From Rhizobium sp. Leaf371 (GTDB taxonomy: Bacteria > Pseudomonadota > Alphaproteobacteria > Rhizobiales > Rhizobiaceae), in the NCBI RefSeq assembly GCF_001424045.1, contig NZ_LMQB01000024.1, positions 124,001 through 188,000 on the forward strand: 64,000 nucleotides of DNA, written 5' to 3'. How positions within the stretch are numbered: the first letter of the stretch is position 1; each line of letters opens with the position of its first letter. The notes beneath the pieces are model-generated. The model saw only the letters and a program-made list of their open reading frames with translations. It had not been told where the DNA came from and did not search any database. Made by a program: the position numbers and the translations under genes. Below are positions 25,323-34,925 of the stretch, in pieces.

Positions 25323-25874
25323 TTAGAGAGAATCTGCTTCGGGTTCGCAGTGGCTGCAATGCGCGGCAAGACGGCAGATGAACCGAGCGAGTTCGGCACG
25401 AGGTTTGCCCGTTTCGAAGAAGGCCGCGATCTCCTCCGGAGACATCTTCATAAGCCCGTATCGAAGGAACACGGCTTCGCTGAAACGTGAGCTGACCGTT
25501 GAAAGGACCATCCTCAACTGTGCCAGCATGTCATCACCTCTATGCGAGGCATGCATAAGGACGATCGGTTTGTCCACGATCTCCTTGCGCGACACGAACC
25601 AGTCGATCGCATTCTTCAGACCGCCGGGGATCCCTCTGACATATTCCGGGCTCGCTATGATCAGCCCGTCGCTTCGTTCGATAAGATCTGCCAAGTCCTG
25701 GACGGTTCGCGGTAATGGCTTAGCTTCGAGGTCCGGCGAAAAGATTGGCAAATCGCCGATCCTGTCATAGACGGTCACTTGGTGGTCTGGTTGCACGGCT
25801 GAAGACAATGCGCGCAGCATCGCTGTATTTGTCGAAGCCCGTCGTCCACTGCCGGATATTGCGAGAAGTCTCAT
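25323..25874 (-). CDS. NADPH-dependent FMN reductase family protein
   Basis: 183 residues from MRLLAISGSGRRAS, with AAGGAAG upstream. The flavodoxin-like fold shows the FMN phosphate loop SGSGRRASTNTAML and the family signature SPEYVRGIPGGLKNAIDWFV. It transfers electrons from NAD(P)H to FMN or to quinones and azo or chromate-like acceptors; the physiological substrate cannot be told. It is a single gene between unrelated neighbours. Confidence 0.88.
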   Translation of the reverse strand: MRLLAISGSGRRASTNTAMLRALSSAVQPDHQVTVYDRIGDLPIFSPDLEAKPLPRTVQDLADLIERSDGLIIASPEYVRGIPGGLKNAIDWFVSRKEIVDKPIVLMHASHRGDDMLAQLRMVLSTVSSRFSEAVFLRYGLMKMSPEEIAAFFETGKPRAELARFICRLAAHCSHCEPEADSL

Positions 25875-26154
25875 CGGCTTCCTTACACCACTCCGAATTT
25901 CCCATGACATCCGAGCTATACCGCACAGCGGACATCACGCAACATTCTCAGCTACGACTGCTTTCCGCCCCTACGGGCTCGTTAGGAGAATAAAAGGCGG
26001 AAGTACCGCTTTGGGGAAGTGTGTAAATGCTACGCTATGTCTAGAATGAAGGCGCAAAGCGGCCACTGCCCTCCCATTCTCCTCCCCGTATCGCGCCGCA
26101 AAGCCCCAGCGTCCAGACACCACGACATCTTCGAAATCGACTCACCGTCCAAAA
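25875..26154. other. intergenic region between the reductase and chemoreceptor genes
   Basis: About 280 bases plus the adjacent terminator. No gene is seen. It must hold the reductase promoter. A weak inverted repeat AAAGGCGG...CCGCTTT lies near 25994. Confidence 0.4.
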
Positions 26155-26188
26155 CAAAAAAAGCGCCCCCAGCCAAGCCGGGAGCGCT
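26155..26188 (-). terminator. intrinsic terminator of the chemoreceptor gene
   Basis: A 12-bp stem (26162-26173 with 26177-26188, two G-T pairs, loop CAA) is followed on the minus strand by seven Ts. It lies 31 bases past the stop. Confidence 0.85.
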
Positions 26189-26218
26189 CTTGATCGTCAC
26201 ACGCACAAAACCCTTCGC

Positions 26219-28243
26219 TTAAAACTCTTCCCAGTTGTCGGTCGAAGGGGCGGCGGCCGTGGCGGCGGGGCTGCGGCCGGTGAAGGCCTTGGCGATCTTG
26301 CCGACCATGCTGCGGGCGGGCGAGGCCACCGGTGCGGAGCGGGACGAGGCCGAGGACAGGGTTGCCGCCGTCTTGCGCAGGGCGGCCGTCTGGGCTGAGG
26401 GATTGCCGGCGCCGTGACCCGCAAACTGACCAGCACCCTGACCAGCGCCGTGACCAGCGCCCTGGCCGAGCTGGAACTGGCTGATCAGTTCGCGCAGCCG
26501 GCCGGCTTCGCTGGCAAGCGTTGCCCCGGCGGCATTCGCCTCCTCGACCATCGCGGCGTTCTGCTGCGTCACCTGGTCCATCTGGTTGACCGCCGTGTTG
26601 ACTTCGGCAAGCCCGATCGACTGTTCCTTGGCCGAGGTGGCGATCGAGTCCATATGCTGGTTCATCGTCACGATATACTGGCTGATCGTCGTCAGGGCTT
26701 CGCCCGTTTCGCTGACCAGCTTGACCCCGGTTCCCACTTCCACGGAGGAGTTGCGGATCAGGTCCTTGATCTCCTTTGCGGCCTTGGCGGAGCGTTGTGC
26801 CAGTTCGCGCACTTCCTGCGCGACGACGGCAAAACCCTTGCCGGCCTCGCCGGCACGCGCCGCCTCGACGCCCGCGTTCAGCGCCAGGAGGTTGGTCTGG
26901 AAGGCGATCTCGTCGATCACGCCGATGATGTTGGCAACCTCCGAGGACGAGGCCTCGATCTTGCGCATCGCCTCGACGGCATTGGCGACGACCGTTCCGG
27001 ATTGCGTCGCGCTGGTGCTTGCCTGGACGGCCACGGACCGTGCTTCTTCCGCCCGCTTGGAGGAATTCGACACGTTGGCGGTGATCTGGTCGAGGGCGGC
27101 TGCGGTTTCCTCCAGCGAGGCCGCCTGCTGCTCGGTGCGCTTGGCAAGATCGTCGGCGCTCTGGCTGACTTCCCGGGCGCCGCTGTCGATCGAGCTTCCC
27201 GCCTTCGCCACATCGGCAAGCGTCGTGCGCAGCTGGGAAATGGCGAGATTGAAATCGGCGCGCAGGCTCTCGAAATCGGCGGCAAAGGGCTGCTTCAGCT
27301 CGAAGGCCAGATCGCCGGAGGCCATGTGCTTCAGGCCGTCGGCGAGACCGTTGGTCGCCTGCGCCATGGCTTCGGCGCGCGTGCGCTCCGCTTCGGCCGT
27401 GCGCAGCCGCTGTTCTTCCGTCAGATGCCGTTGCGTCGCGGCGTCCTCTTCCAGCTTGGCAGTGGCCTGGGCGTTCGCCCGGAAGACCTCGACGGCCGCC
27501 GCCATCTCGCCGATTTCGTCCGTGCGGCCCGCAAAGGGAATGGCCGTCGCGGCATCGCCGCCGGCAAGACCGTTCATGGACCCCGTGATCGCCTGGATCG
27601 GCCGCGCGATCCCGGTGATCGCAAACCAGATGGAGCCGGCAATGACGAGGGCTGCGGCGATCAGCATCGCGACCGTGACGATGAGCGCCTGGGCATAATT
27701 GGCCTTGCTCAGCTCATAGGCGTCGTTTGTGCCTTTCGTATTGATCTCGACCAGCTTGGCGATGCCATCGCTGATGCTCACCTGGAGGGCGCTCATATCC
27801 GACAGGAGGATTTTCTCCGTCTTGACATCGTCATTGGCTTCCGACGCCACTTTGAGAGTCTTGGCAAGCTCGGCGTATTGTCCGTAGTCTTCCCGAACCT
27901 TCTTCGTAATCTCAAGCTCGATCGGATAGGTATAGATCTTGTCGTAGTCTGCCAGCGCCTTGCTCAGACGGGCGTTGGCCTCCTCAAGATCGGCTTCTGC
28001 CCGCTTTTCGCCATCTTCAGCACTGGCGATGACGTGATCGCGCAAGGCGACGTTCACATCGGTAAAGGCCGTGTCGGCATCCTTGGCGAAGCCCAGGCTG
28101 GGCATCCAGTTGCCGGCAATGTCGGCCGTGCTTCTGTCGAGGTTCGCCATGGTGCTGACGGCGAACGCAGAGAAGCCTGCGAATATGAGACCGATCACCG
28201 AAAGCACGATGATCAAAGCGGTTTTGATCTTGGGGCGGGTCAT
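26219..28243 (-). CDS. methyl-accepting chemotaxis protein with C-terminal NWEEF tether
   Basis: 674 residues from [16 protein letters not shown]1 (~8-28) and TM2 (~185-208) flank a four-helix-bundle periplasmic sensor. A HAMP domain and a second HAMP-like region follow, then the signalling domain with hairpin tip [21 protein letters not shown] Gly-Ala-Gln-His-rich linker of near-repeats (GQGAGHGAG) leads to the terminal pentapeptide NWEEF, which matches the CheR/CheB docking motif. It is therefore probably a high-abundance-type receptor that recruits methylation enzymes. Ligand unknown. The start is set by TM1; a longer N-terminus is possible. Confidence 0.93.
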   Translation of the reverse strand: MTRPKIKTALIIVLSVIGLIFAGFSAFAVSTMANLDRSTADIAGNWMPSLGFAKDADTAFTDVNVALRDHVIASAEDGEKRAEADLEEANARLSKALADYDKIYTYPIELEITKKVREDYGQYAELAKTLKVASEANDDVKTEKILLSDMSALQVSISDGIAKLVEINTKGTNDAYELSKANYAQALIVTVAMLIAAALVIAGSIWFAITGIARPIQAITGSMNGLAGGDAATAIPFAGRTDEIGEMAAAVEVFRANAQATAKLEEDAATQRHLTEEQRLRTAEAERTRAEAMAQATNGLADGLKHMASGDLAFELKQPFAADFESLRADFNLAISQLRTTLADVAKAGSSIDSGAREVSQSADDLAKRTEQQAASLEETAAALDQITANVSNSSKRAEEARSVAVQASTSATQSGTVVANAVEAMRKIEASSSEVANIIGVIDEIAFQTNLLALNAGVEAARAGEAGKGFAVVAQEVRELAQRSAKAAKEIKDLIRNSSVEVGTGVKLVSETGEALTTISQYIVTMNQHMDSIATSAKEQSIGLAEVNTAVNQMDQVTQQNAAMVEEANAAGATLASEAGRLRELISQFQLGQGAGHGAGQGAGQFAGHGAGNPSAQTAALRKTAATLSSASSRSAPVASPARSMVGKIAKAFTGRSPAATAAAPSTDNWEEF

Positions 28244-28382
28244 GAAAACACTCGACGCGTGCCGGAGGCAGCTCATCTGCACTGCACGTCTTAGCTGCCG
28301 GCGTCTCATGCCGACGCCGCACCTTAGCGTTTCATCGGTTTATTCACGATTAACGATCGAGCGGCGAAGTGACGGATGCGTT

Positions 28383-28397
28383 TTAACCCGATCTCAA
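28383..28397. promoter_or_regulatory. CtrA-like box upstream of the chemoreceptor gene
   Basis: TTAA-CCCGATC-TCAA, seven of eight match, 140 bases upstream of the start. Confidence 0.3.
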
Positions 28398-28537
28398 CGC
28401 GCGAGCAGACGGAAACCGGGATAAAGCTTCCATGGCGAGATCATTTCCCTCGGAATCGCCCGTTCTCGTCCTCGCGGGACTCGACTTTCGCCCCGGGAAC
28501 CATATTCTAGATTGCAACTGTATGTCTGGAGACCATC

Positions 28538-28834
28538 GTGAAAAAAGCGCTTATTCTTGCCCTCTCCGTGTGCGGCTCGCTGCTGTCCGTCACGGTGGCC
28601 TCGTCGGCCGATCTCATCCAGGACTACCCCGCAAAGCGCTACGAGCCGCGTGCGGCCTACGTCGCGACGCAGGTCGATTGCGAGCGTCTTCGGATCGACT
28701 ATCGCTTTCCCTATCCGCGCTACACCGAGGTCGTGCAGGTCTGCTTTCCCCCGGTGGATATGACCCCCTCGGGCATCAGCGGCACAGGCGGCGGCGGTCT
28801 CATCTACGCAAGCGGCCGCTCCGGCAACCGCTGA
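28538..28834 (+). CDS. small secreted protein of unknown function
   Basis: 98 residues from GTG 28538, with TGGAG six bases upstream. A clear signal peptide (KKALILALSVCGSLLSVTVASSA, cleavage after ASSA) precedes a mature ~74-residue protein with two cysteines (QVDCERLRI and VVQVCFPPVDM) that could form a disulfide, and a Gly-rich tail. It is probably periplasmic. No family recognised. Confidence 0.75.
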   Translation: MKKALILALSVCGSLLSVTVASSADLIQDYPAKRYEPRAAYVATQVDCERLRIDYRFPYPRYTEVVQVCFPPVDMTPSGISGTGGGGLIYASGRSGNR

Positions 28835-29011
28835 CATTGCCGCCGGCAGTGGACCCTCAAGGATAAAGCGCGGCGCATCCGTAACGGCGCGTTTGGGGCC
28901 ATGGGCATCGGGCGCGCCGACGTCACGGTGTCTTTACCATTCTTCATGGGAAGCCCTGTAACGATTTTCGGGCAACCTGCTTTCGATTACACAGAAAGCG
29001 GGACGCCTTTC

Positions 29012-29221
29012 ATGCAGCAGCTTCCAGTCACCTCCAGAATCATCACCGCGGTTTTCTTCAATCCGGAAGACGGCCAGCTTCATCTGCGGCTGAAGAACGG
29101 CGAGGAGCGTCGCTTTACCGGCGTCGCCGAAGCCGATGTGCAGGCGATGATCGAGGCTCCCTCGCCGGGCCAGCATTATATCGACCATATCCGCACGAAG
29201 TTTCCGAGACTGGCCGCCTGA
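29012..29221 (+). CDS. KTSC-domain protein
   Basis: 69 residues. The segment VTSRIITAVFFNPEDGQLHL, EERRFTGVAEADVQAMIEA and GQHYIDHIRTKFP matches the KTSC domain (about 60 residues), named after a lysyl-tRNA synthetase C-terminal segment; its function is unknown. A longer N-terminus from 28901 is possible but out of keeping with family length. Confidence 0.8.
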   Translation: MQQLPVTSRIITAVFFNPEDGQLHLRLKNGEERRFTGVAEADVQAMIEAPSPGQHYIDHIRTKFPRLAA

Positions 29222-29557
29222 TCGGTTTTCGCGGCGTCCAGGAGGTGCCGGAGACGGGATCCGGTCTTCCTCCCATCGAAAATCCGGCCTCCCGGCAAGG
29301 GATGTTCGATGGCGCTCGCTTCCGTTTCGCGGGCCGCGATCGGCCCGAAACCGGATGAGATCGGAGGCTCCGGCCGGCCTGTCCTTGCACTCTCCGGCTT
29401 CTGCGCGTAAACGCGGTGTACTGCCGCCAGTTCACCTGTCCCGTCGCAGCGATTTGTGGTTGCCACGGCTTTCCGAGATGCCTAACCTATATTCGAGAGA
29501 TCGAATATGTGGGCATCCGCCCCAGACAGGCTGAAACTGCCCATTCGAGGGGTTACC
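29222..29557. other. intergenic region before the methyltransferase gene
   Basis: 336 bases with no gene seen. No clear promoter or repeat was recognised. Confidence 0.4.
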
Positions 29558-30271
29558 GTGTCGACGTCCAGCATCAACAGCGAGCGATATTCCGGCGCGG
29601 ATTATCTGGCGGAAAACCCGACCTGGCACGAGGAGGATGCGCCCTGGAAAGCCGGGCACATCGCCCGCATTCTCCGGGCCAACGCGGTCGATCCGCAGAG
29701 CATCTGCGAAGTCGGCTGCGGGACCGGGGCCATTCTCGAGGTCCTCGCCCGGGATTTTCCGGCGGCCGCGATCGAGGGGTTCGAGATCGCACCGGCAGCA
29801 TACGAGCGAAGCCTGCAAAGGACTTCGCCGCGTCTGTCCTTCACGCTCGGAAGCCCGTTTGAAAGCGACCGGCGGTTCGACCTGTGCATGGCCATCGACG
29901 TCATCGAGCATGTGGAAGCCCCCTTCGACTTCGTCCGCGCGATGAAAGCCATCTCGGATCGTCAGGTGTTTCACATCCCGCTCGATATGAATGCGCTTGC
30001 CGTGGGGCGGGGCTGGGTTCTGGAAGAGGCCCGGGAGAAAATCGGGCATCTCCATTACTTCGACCGCTCGTCGGCGCTGGCGCTGCTGCGGGAATGCGGG
30101 CTCGACATCGTCGACAGCTTTTATACGCCCTGGGCGATCGACCAATCCGGCAAGACCTGGAAGAAACGGCTCGCGGCCTATCCCCGCCGCCTCGCCTTCT
30201 CCCTCGCGCCGCATGCCACGGTTCGCATGATCGGCGGCTGGTCCCTGATGGTTCTCACACGGTCGCGATGA
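29558..30271 (+). CDS. class I SAM-dependent methyltransferase
   Basis: 237 residues from GTG 29558 (GAGG seven bases upstream). Motif I is SICEVGCGTGAILEVLARDF, motif II IEGFEIAP, and motif IV DLCMAIDVIEHVEAPFDFV, the Methyltransf_11/23-type fold. It could methylate a small metabolite, a quinone or a polysaccharide precursor; no substrate clue is present. A longer start at 29507 is less likely. Confidence 0.87.
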   Translation: MSTSSINSERYSGADYLAENPTWHEEDAPWKAGHIARILRANAVDPQSICEVGCGTGAILEVLARDFPAAAIEGFEIAPAAYERSLQRTSPRLSFTLGSPFESDRRFDLCMAIDVIEHVEAPFDFVRAMKAISDRQVFHIPLDMNALAVGRGWVLEEAREKIGHLHYFDRSSALALLRECGLDIVDSFYTPWAIDQSGKTWKKRLAAYPRRLAFSLAPHATVRMIGGWSLMVLTRSR

Positions 30272-30406
30272 CGGCGTGTGAGCGTCCGGGCCCCTCCGTA
30301 GAGACGAACGGCGCGGCTTAAATCGGCACAGGCTTCGAGAGAGGATCATGCGGCACTGCGCTTTGTCGAGCCCTAAGCCCTGAGCCAAAGACACCGAGAC
30401 CGCCCG

Positions 30407-30724
30407 ATGGACTGGACCTATATCCAAGCGAATTTCGACTGGGCCGGGCATATCGTCGAGGCGATCGTCATGGCGGGGATCGTGGCGGCGCTGCTCTGCA
30501 TTCTCTTCGAGCGGCGCGTGGCGATCCTCATGGGTCTGGCCTTCGCCATCGGACATTTCCATGGCCGGGAAAAGCGCGATTTCGAGGTCAGCGTGAAGAT
30601 GAAGCCGCCGCATCTCGAGGGCTACGAGATGTGGAAATGGTCCTTCGACCAGATGACGGATTTCTGGCCGACGGCGCTGGTGATCCTCGCCATCGCCGTC
30701 TTCGTTTACCGCCGCCGGCGCTGA
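30407..30724 (+). CDS. small inner-membrane protein, unknown
   Basis: 105 residues with two hydrophobic helices (HIVEAIVMAGIVAALLCILF and WPTALVILAIAVFVYRRRR) joined by a ~45-residue loop containing AIGHFHGREKRDFEVSVKMK. The positive C-terminus suggests both ends are cytoplasmic. No family is recognised. It ends convergently 13 bases before the DUF4105 gene. Confidence 0.65.
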   Translation: MDWTYIQANFDWAGHIVEAIVMAGIVAALLCILFERRVAILMGLAFAIGHFHGREKRDFEVSVKMKPPHLEGYEMWKWSFDQMTDFWPTALVILAIAVFVYRRRR

Positions 30725-30737
30725 CGCACCAACAGGC

Positions 30738-31814
30738 TCAGGGCGTGGGCTCGGCGCGGATGATCGTGGAATAGTCGGGACCGTTGGTCGGGTGCGCCTG
30801 CGCCTTGGCGCTGATGGCGGCTTTCGCGCGCAGTTCCTTCTCCGGCAGTTTCCAGAGCGTGGCATTCTGGTCGATGAGATAGCTCGGGAGATAGCCCGAC
30901 AGCAGGATGCGCCAGTCCATGGGAATGCCGGGCGTCACCAGACGGGCGAGATCGAAGATCACGGTGGTGCAGTTGCTGGTCAGCGTATCGTAGAATTGCG
31001 GCGTCTCGGCCCGCGCATTGGCGGCGTTGACATAGGTGAGGAACAGGGCGGCGGCCGCCTGCCGCGGCAGGGCCAGAGGATAGAGATAGGTGTCCTCCCG
31101 CCGCATATTGGTTCGCAGATACAGGATGTCGCTCTCGTCCGCGGCGATAAAGGCGAGCTCGTAGCTCTTGAAGAATCCGGCGATGGAGGAGAATTCCTCG
31201 GTCGTCTCGCGGCGGATCTCCACCGAGAAGACCACGTGCCGGCCATCGGCAAAGCTGAAGCTGACCAGCGTATGGGCGATGGCATCCATGCCCCAATAGG
31301 ACAGGATGAGATCGGTGCCGGTGATGGTGTCGAGATCGTACCGGCGCGTTTCCCACAGCGGCTCGGCATCGCGCTCGCTCGTCCAGCGGAAGTTGCGCAC
31401 ATTGTGAAGCGTGACGAGATTGCCCGCTTTCCCCCCAGCGCCCTCACCCGCTTCGCCCTCACCCGTGTCACCCTCACCCGTGTCACCCTGAGTTGGCCCG
31501 ATCGTGCCCGTCACCGTGCGGGCCACATCCGGCGCCCAGTCGCGATCGAGCCGCGGGCGGATCGTCTGCCACCAGAGCCCCACGGCGATCAGCCCGACGA
31601 GGAAGATGCCGATGGCGGGCAGCGGATGCCGCCGGCCGAACAGCACGAGGCCGACAATGAACACGACCCAGAGACAAACCGCGCCGCCGCGCACCAGCCC
31701 GTCGCCCGGAATGCGGTACCAGAGCGCCAGCGCCGTCCAGCCAGTGGCGAGCAGCGCCAGCAGGAGCAGAAGGATGCCGACAAGGCCGGTGGCAAGGGTC
31801 GTGATCAGGCGCAT
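30738..31814 (-). CDS. DUF4105 membrane protein
   Basis: 358 residues. Three N-terminal transmembrane segments (within residues 1-85) are followed by a periplasmic DUF4105 domain, with RNFRWTSERDAEPLWETRRY, the conserved region DLILSYWGMDAIAHTLVSF and the Cys-containing TLTSNCTTVIFDLAR. The Cys and upstream conserved residues look like a papain-like hydrolase or transferase site. Some DUF4105 proteins have, as I recall, been linked to lipoprotein N-acylation in Bacteroides; whether that applies here is unknown. Residues ~110-125 are a GDTGE/GEGEA-type short repeat encoded by tandem 15-mers. GAGG precedes the start. Confidence 0.82.
   Translation of the reverse strand: MRLITTLATGLVGILLLLLALLATGWTALALWYRIPGDGLVRGGAVCLWVVFIVGLVLFGRRHPLPAIGIFLVGLIAVGLWWQTIRPRLDRDWAPDVARTVTGTIGPTQGDTGEGDTGEGEAGEGAGGKAGNLVTLHNVRNFRWTSERDAEPLWETRRYDLDTITGTDLILSYWGMDAIAHTLVSFSFADGRHVVFSVEIRRETTEEFSSIAGFFKSYELAFIAADESDILYLRTNMRREDTYLYPLALPRQAAAALFLTYVNAANARAETPQFYDTLTSNCTTVIFDLARLVTPGIPMDWRILLSGYLPSYLIDQNATLWKLPEKELRAKAAISAKAQAHPTNGPDYSTIIRAEPTP
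31441..31485 (+). repeat. 15-bp tandem repeat inside the DUF4105 gene
   Basis: Three units of CCCTCACCCGTGTCA, the first differing at its 3' end, encode the acidic Gly-Glu linker between the membrane domain and DUF4105. Unit length is a multiple of three, so copy-number change keeps frame. Confidence 0.8.
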
Positions 31815-31935
31815 GCAGGAAACCTCGTGAAGGGACGATGCCGATGGGGTGCATCCGCAGAGGCTTAACTAGAGCATGTCTCCCCAAAGCGGAGTCGCCT
31901 CCGCCACGCAGACTGCGGGACACCAGAGAGCCAGC

Positions 31936-31990
31936 GCATGTCGCGCGAAAGCGGGCCGCGGTTTCGCGATGACGACATGCCCCAAAATCA
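31936..31990. repeat. rhizobial-type palindromic intergenic repeat
   Basis: Outer arms GCATGTCG / CGACATGC and inner arms CGCGAAA / TTTCGCG form one long imperfect hairpin, followed by CCCAAAATCAAGG. This architecture matches a dispersed intergenic palindrome common in Rhizobiaceae genomes (from memory). It lies between the divergently regulated DUF4105 and hydrolase genes. Confidence 0.6.
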
Positions 31991-32010
31991 AGGCCCCAAA
32001 TCAAGGCGCC

Positions 32011-33189
32011 TCAGCGCGGCGACAGGATGCGGCCGGCGACGGTGAAGGGGCTCGCCACGACCTGACCCGCCGCATCGAGAATGAAGGCACCGACATCCGT
32101 CGGCGTCGCCGCACCGGGCCGGCCGAGCGCGCCGATCTGCGGGGCGATCGCCGCAAGGCTCGCATAGCGATCATGGCCGAGGCCGTCCGGCGCATCGAGC
32201 GAGGTGATATCGACCACGAGCACGCCATAGGCCCTGGCCGTCTCCCGCACCTTGGGATCCTCGACGTCGAGACGCCCGACCCGCGGGCGCGCACCGCTGA
32301 GCAGGCTCGATGCCGCGAGCGCCTCGTCCTGCGGCGAGACGAGCAGCACCAGCGGCGACCGCAGCCGGCCGATCACATCCATCTGCCGGCGAAACAGGTC
32401 CGCGTCGATATCGGGGGCGGCAAGGACGACCGACAGCTTGTCGAGCACATCGCCGCGATCCGTCAGCCGCAACTGGCGCACCGATTCCATGATGAGAAAG
32501 CCGCCCATGCTGTGGCCGAACAGCAGGATCTGGCGCACCTTTCCCGTTTCGCTGAGCGCCGCCATCAGCGAGACCAGATCGTCGCGCGAAAACAGCACGG
32601 CATCGCGATCGGCGAGGTAGCCGGACAGCGCGCCTTCCGACGGCCAGGAAAACAGCACCGGCATCGCCTTGCTGCGCGAATCCGCCGCCATCTGCGCCAG
32701 CCGGAACACGCCCTCCTGATAGCGATAGTTGAAACCATGGACGAACAGACCGACCGTGCCGTCAAACCCCGGCTGGGCCACGATGGCGGCCACCATGCTG
32801 CGCTGGTCGAGCCTGCGGCGTTCGCGCACCGTCATCGTTTTTTCAGGGTCCGGATGCGTGGACGGATATTCGATTGCCGCCGGCTTGTGCGATGCGGGGA
32901 TCGACAGCCGGTAGCGCTCATAGGTGAGTGTGCGAGCACGGCCGCTGTCAAAGCCATCGCCGTCCCGCGCGCGATTGGTGACGGCAAAGAGCGTCAGCGA
33001 CCTGGCTCCGGATGCCGCCTTGGTCGGCTGCCCGGCCGAAACGGCCACGGAATTGGGCACAGGATCGAGCACGGCCGCCGGTGGCCGGTTGGCGCAGCCG
33101 GCAAGCCCGGCAAGGACGGCGAGCAGCAGGAAACGGACGGCAAAGCGGACACGCGGCAAGGCGGCGGCACCGGCGTGAATCGCGGTCAT
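32011..33189 (-). CDS. alpha/beta-hydrolase lipoprotein (DUF900 family)
   Basis: 392 residues from MTAIHAGAAALPRVRF, with GGGGAAA upstream. A basic and hydrophobic leader ends in the lipobox LAGC, so the protein is a lipoprotein. The hydrolase has FVHGFNYRYQEGVFRLAQMA, PVLFSWPSEG and the nucleophile elbow LLFGHSMGGFLIMES, typical of DUF900 esterase-like proteins. Substrate unknown; an envelope esterase or lipase is likely. A 53-residue upstream extension is low-quality sequence. Confidence 0.85.
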   Translation of the reverse strand: MTAIHAGAAALPRVRFAVRFLLLAVLAGLAGCANRPPAAVLDPVPNSVAVSAGQPTKAASGARSLTLFAVTNRARDGDGFDSGRARTLTYERYRLSIPASHKPAAIEYPSTHPDPEKTMTVRERRRLDQRSMVAAIVAQPGFDGTVGLFVHGFNYRYQEGVFRLAQMAADSRSKAMPVLFSWPSEGALSGYLADRDAVLFSRDDLVSLMAALSETGKVRQILLFGHSMGGFLIMESVRQLRLTDRGDVLDKLSVVLAAPDIDADLFRRQMDVIGRLRSPLVLLVSPQDEALAASSLLSGARPRVGRLDVEDPKVRETARAYGVLVVDITSLDAPDGLGHDRYASLAAIAPQIGALGRPGAATPTDVGAFILDAAGQVVASPFTVAGRILSPR

Positions 33190-33500
33190 CAGGTTTCCCC
33201 AAACGTTCAAGCTTATGGTTGTGCAGGCGGGCGCGCGCACCCCGAGAAAGGCTGCGCACACCGTCTCGCGCACCATAGAGGGATGCCGCCCGCCTGACCA
33301 TCTCGCGCTTTCATCCTCAACATTTTCCGACACACGCCAAGGGCGCATTCGTGACTTTCATGCAACAGCCCCATTTTTCGAGATCCTGTGCGCCGTGATT
33401 TACGCGGATCTCCTCTACACGCCGAAAAAAATCCGGCTACTTACCCATCACACGACGCACATAGACTGGTGGCGCCGCCCTCTTTCCGAAGGATATCTTC
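33190..33500. other. intergenic region upstream of the barrel gene
   Basis: 311 bases with divergent promoters of the DUF900 and barrel genes. No gene and no exact CtrA box seen. Confidence 0.4.
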
Positions 33501-34253
33501 ATGACCCGTTTGACCAAGATCCTGCTGGCTGGCGTCGCTCTCGCGGCTTCCGGCTCCATCGTCCGCGCTGCCGATCTGACGGAGCCGGTCGGCCCGGTCG
33601 TCGTTGAAACCAGTGGCGGCTTCTACCTCGGCTCGGTCAGCAGCCTGACCTTCCTCGACGACACGTCGTTCGATGTCGGTGGCTTTACCGTCAACACCGA
33701 CTACGACGTCGGCTACTACACGGGCGTTCGCGCCGGTTACAGCTTCGGCGAGATGGGCTTCGTCACGCCCCGCATCGAACTGGAAGTCGGCATGGGCAAC
33801 GCGTCGGTCGACAATCACAGCGTTCGCGGCATCGGTCCCCTCCCCTCCATCGACAGCTATGGCGATGCCCGCACCATCCAGGGTTATGTCAACGGCTACC
33901 TCGACATCCCGCTCGGCGGCGCGCTTTCCGCAATCACGCCTTACGTCGGCGGCGGCGCCGGTGTCATGAACCTCGAACTGCGTCGCCAGGGCGCTGTCGG
34001 CGGCGGCTTCGGCGCCACGCTGATGGACGATGACGACACGCGCTTCGCCTACCACCTGGACGCCGGCGTCGGCATCAACATCCAGGAGCTCGGCCTGTTC
34101 ACCAACTTCGCCCTGCTGACCAACACCACGTTCGACATCGGTTACCGCTTCACCGCTGCCGACAACTTCTCCTTCACGGCCCGCGACGGTTCGCGCTCGG
34201 AAACGGATTTCCGCAGCCACGCCGTCATGGTCGGCTTCCGCAAGACCTTCTAA
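33501..34253 (+). CDS. Omp25/31-like outer membrane beta-barrel
   Basis: 250 residues. A signal peptide (residues 1-23, ending VRA-ADL) precedes an eight-stranded OMP_b-brl barrel. It starts with GGFYLGSVSSLTFLD, has alternating aromatic and Gly strands (YYTGVRAGYSFGEMG, ITPYVGGGAGVMNLEL) and ends with Phe (MVGFRKTF), as BamA substrates do. GAAGGAT precedes the start. Distantly related to the two barrels at 44-46 kb. Confidence 0.88.
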   Translation: MTRLTKILLAGVALAASGSIVRAADLTEPVGPVVVETSGGFYLGSVSSLTFLDDTSFDVGGFTVNTDYDVGYYTGVRAGYSFGEMGFVTPRIELEVGMGNASVDNHSVRGIGPLPSIDSYGDARTIQGYVNGYLDIPLGGALSAITPYVGGGAGVMNLELRRQGAVGGGFGATLMDDDDTRFAYHLDAGVGINIQELGLFTNFALLTNTTFDIGYRFTAADNFSFTARDGSRSETDFRSHAVMVGFRKTF

Positions 34254-34275
34254 GGGCTCTTCGCCCCCTGACTGC

Positions 34276-34308
34276 AAAAAGCCGGCTGGTCCCACCAGCC
34301 GGCTTTTT
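34276..34308 (+). terminator. perfect bidirectional-type terminator after the barrel gene
   Basis: AAAAAGCCGGCTGGT, CCC, ACCAGCCGGCTTTTT: a 15-bp perfect stem with T-runs in both directions, 22 bases past the stop. Confidence 0.9.
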
Positions 34309-34409
34309 CGTGTCGTCTTGATTTTAAAGCCCGGCCGGTCGAGTTTGGATCGAAAACCGAGGGGCAGGCTTGCCGACAAACAGACCGACAGGAAAAGGCA
34401 CGACCGTTC

Positions 34410-34925
34410 GTGACACCCGCAGACTTTCCGCCGCCCGCAACGGGGACGACGACGCCCCTCCCCGTTTCGGTTGAAGGTCGCGCCTGCCGGACCTGCACGC
34501 TCTGCTGCCGCCTGCCGGATATCGACGCGCTGGACAAGCCGGCCAATGCCTGGTGCCGCCACTGCGCTGCCGGGCGCGGCTGCACCATCTATCCCGAGCG
34601 CCCGAACCTCTGCCGGGACTTTCTCTGTGGCTGGATGACGCGGCCGGATCTCGCACCGGAATGGGACCCGCTGGTCGCAAAGATGATGGTCTACGAGCAG
34701 GGACCGCAGACGACCGTGCTGGTCGATCCCGATCACCCCACGATCTGGCAGCAGGCGCCCTACAAGGCGCTGCTCGCACGCTGGGCCGCAGAGGCCGAGG
34801 CGAAAGGCGGCTATGTCGTGCTGTTCGTGGGCGACGACGTCTTCAAGATCGAGCCGTCAGCCGGGTCAGGCCGGGCGCCGCATCCGGGACCGCGCGAGGC
34901 GATCCCGGACGGCCATGGCGGCTAG
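34410..34925 (+). CDS. cysteine-rich YkgJ-like protein
   Basis: 171 residues from GTG 34410. The N-terminal half carries the cluster CRTCTLCCRLPDID, WCRHCAAGRGCTIYP and LCRDFLCGWM, the arrangement of YkgJ-type proteins thought to chelate Zn or an Fe-S cluster. The rest has no motif, and the C-terminus is Pro/Gly-rich. Function unknown. Its last four bases overlap the end of the convergent 950-residue gene. Confidence 0.78.
   Translation: MTPADFPPPATGTTTPLPVSVEGRACRTCTLCCRLPDIDALDKPANAWCRHCAAGRGCTIYPERPNLCRDFLCGWMTRPDLAPEWDPLVAKMMVYEQGPQTTVLVDPDHPTIWQQAPYKALLARWAAEAEAKGGYVVLFVGDDVFKIEPSAGSGRAPHPGPREAIPDGHGG

Noticed and set aside
26414-28294. Long plus-strand frame opposite the chemoreceptor
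   Set aside because: An antisense shadow of a gene with complete HAMP and signalling motifs.
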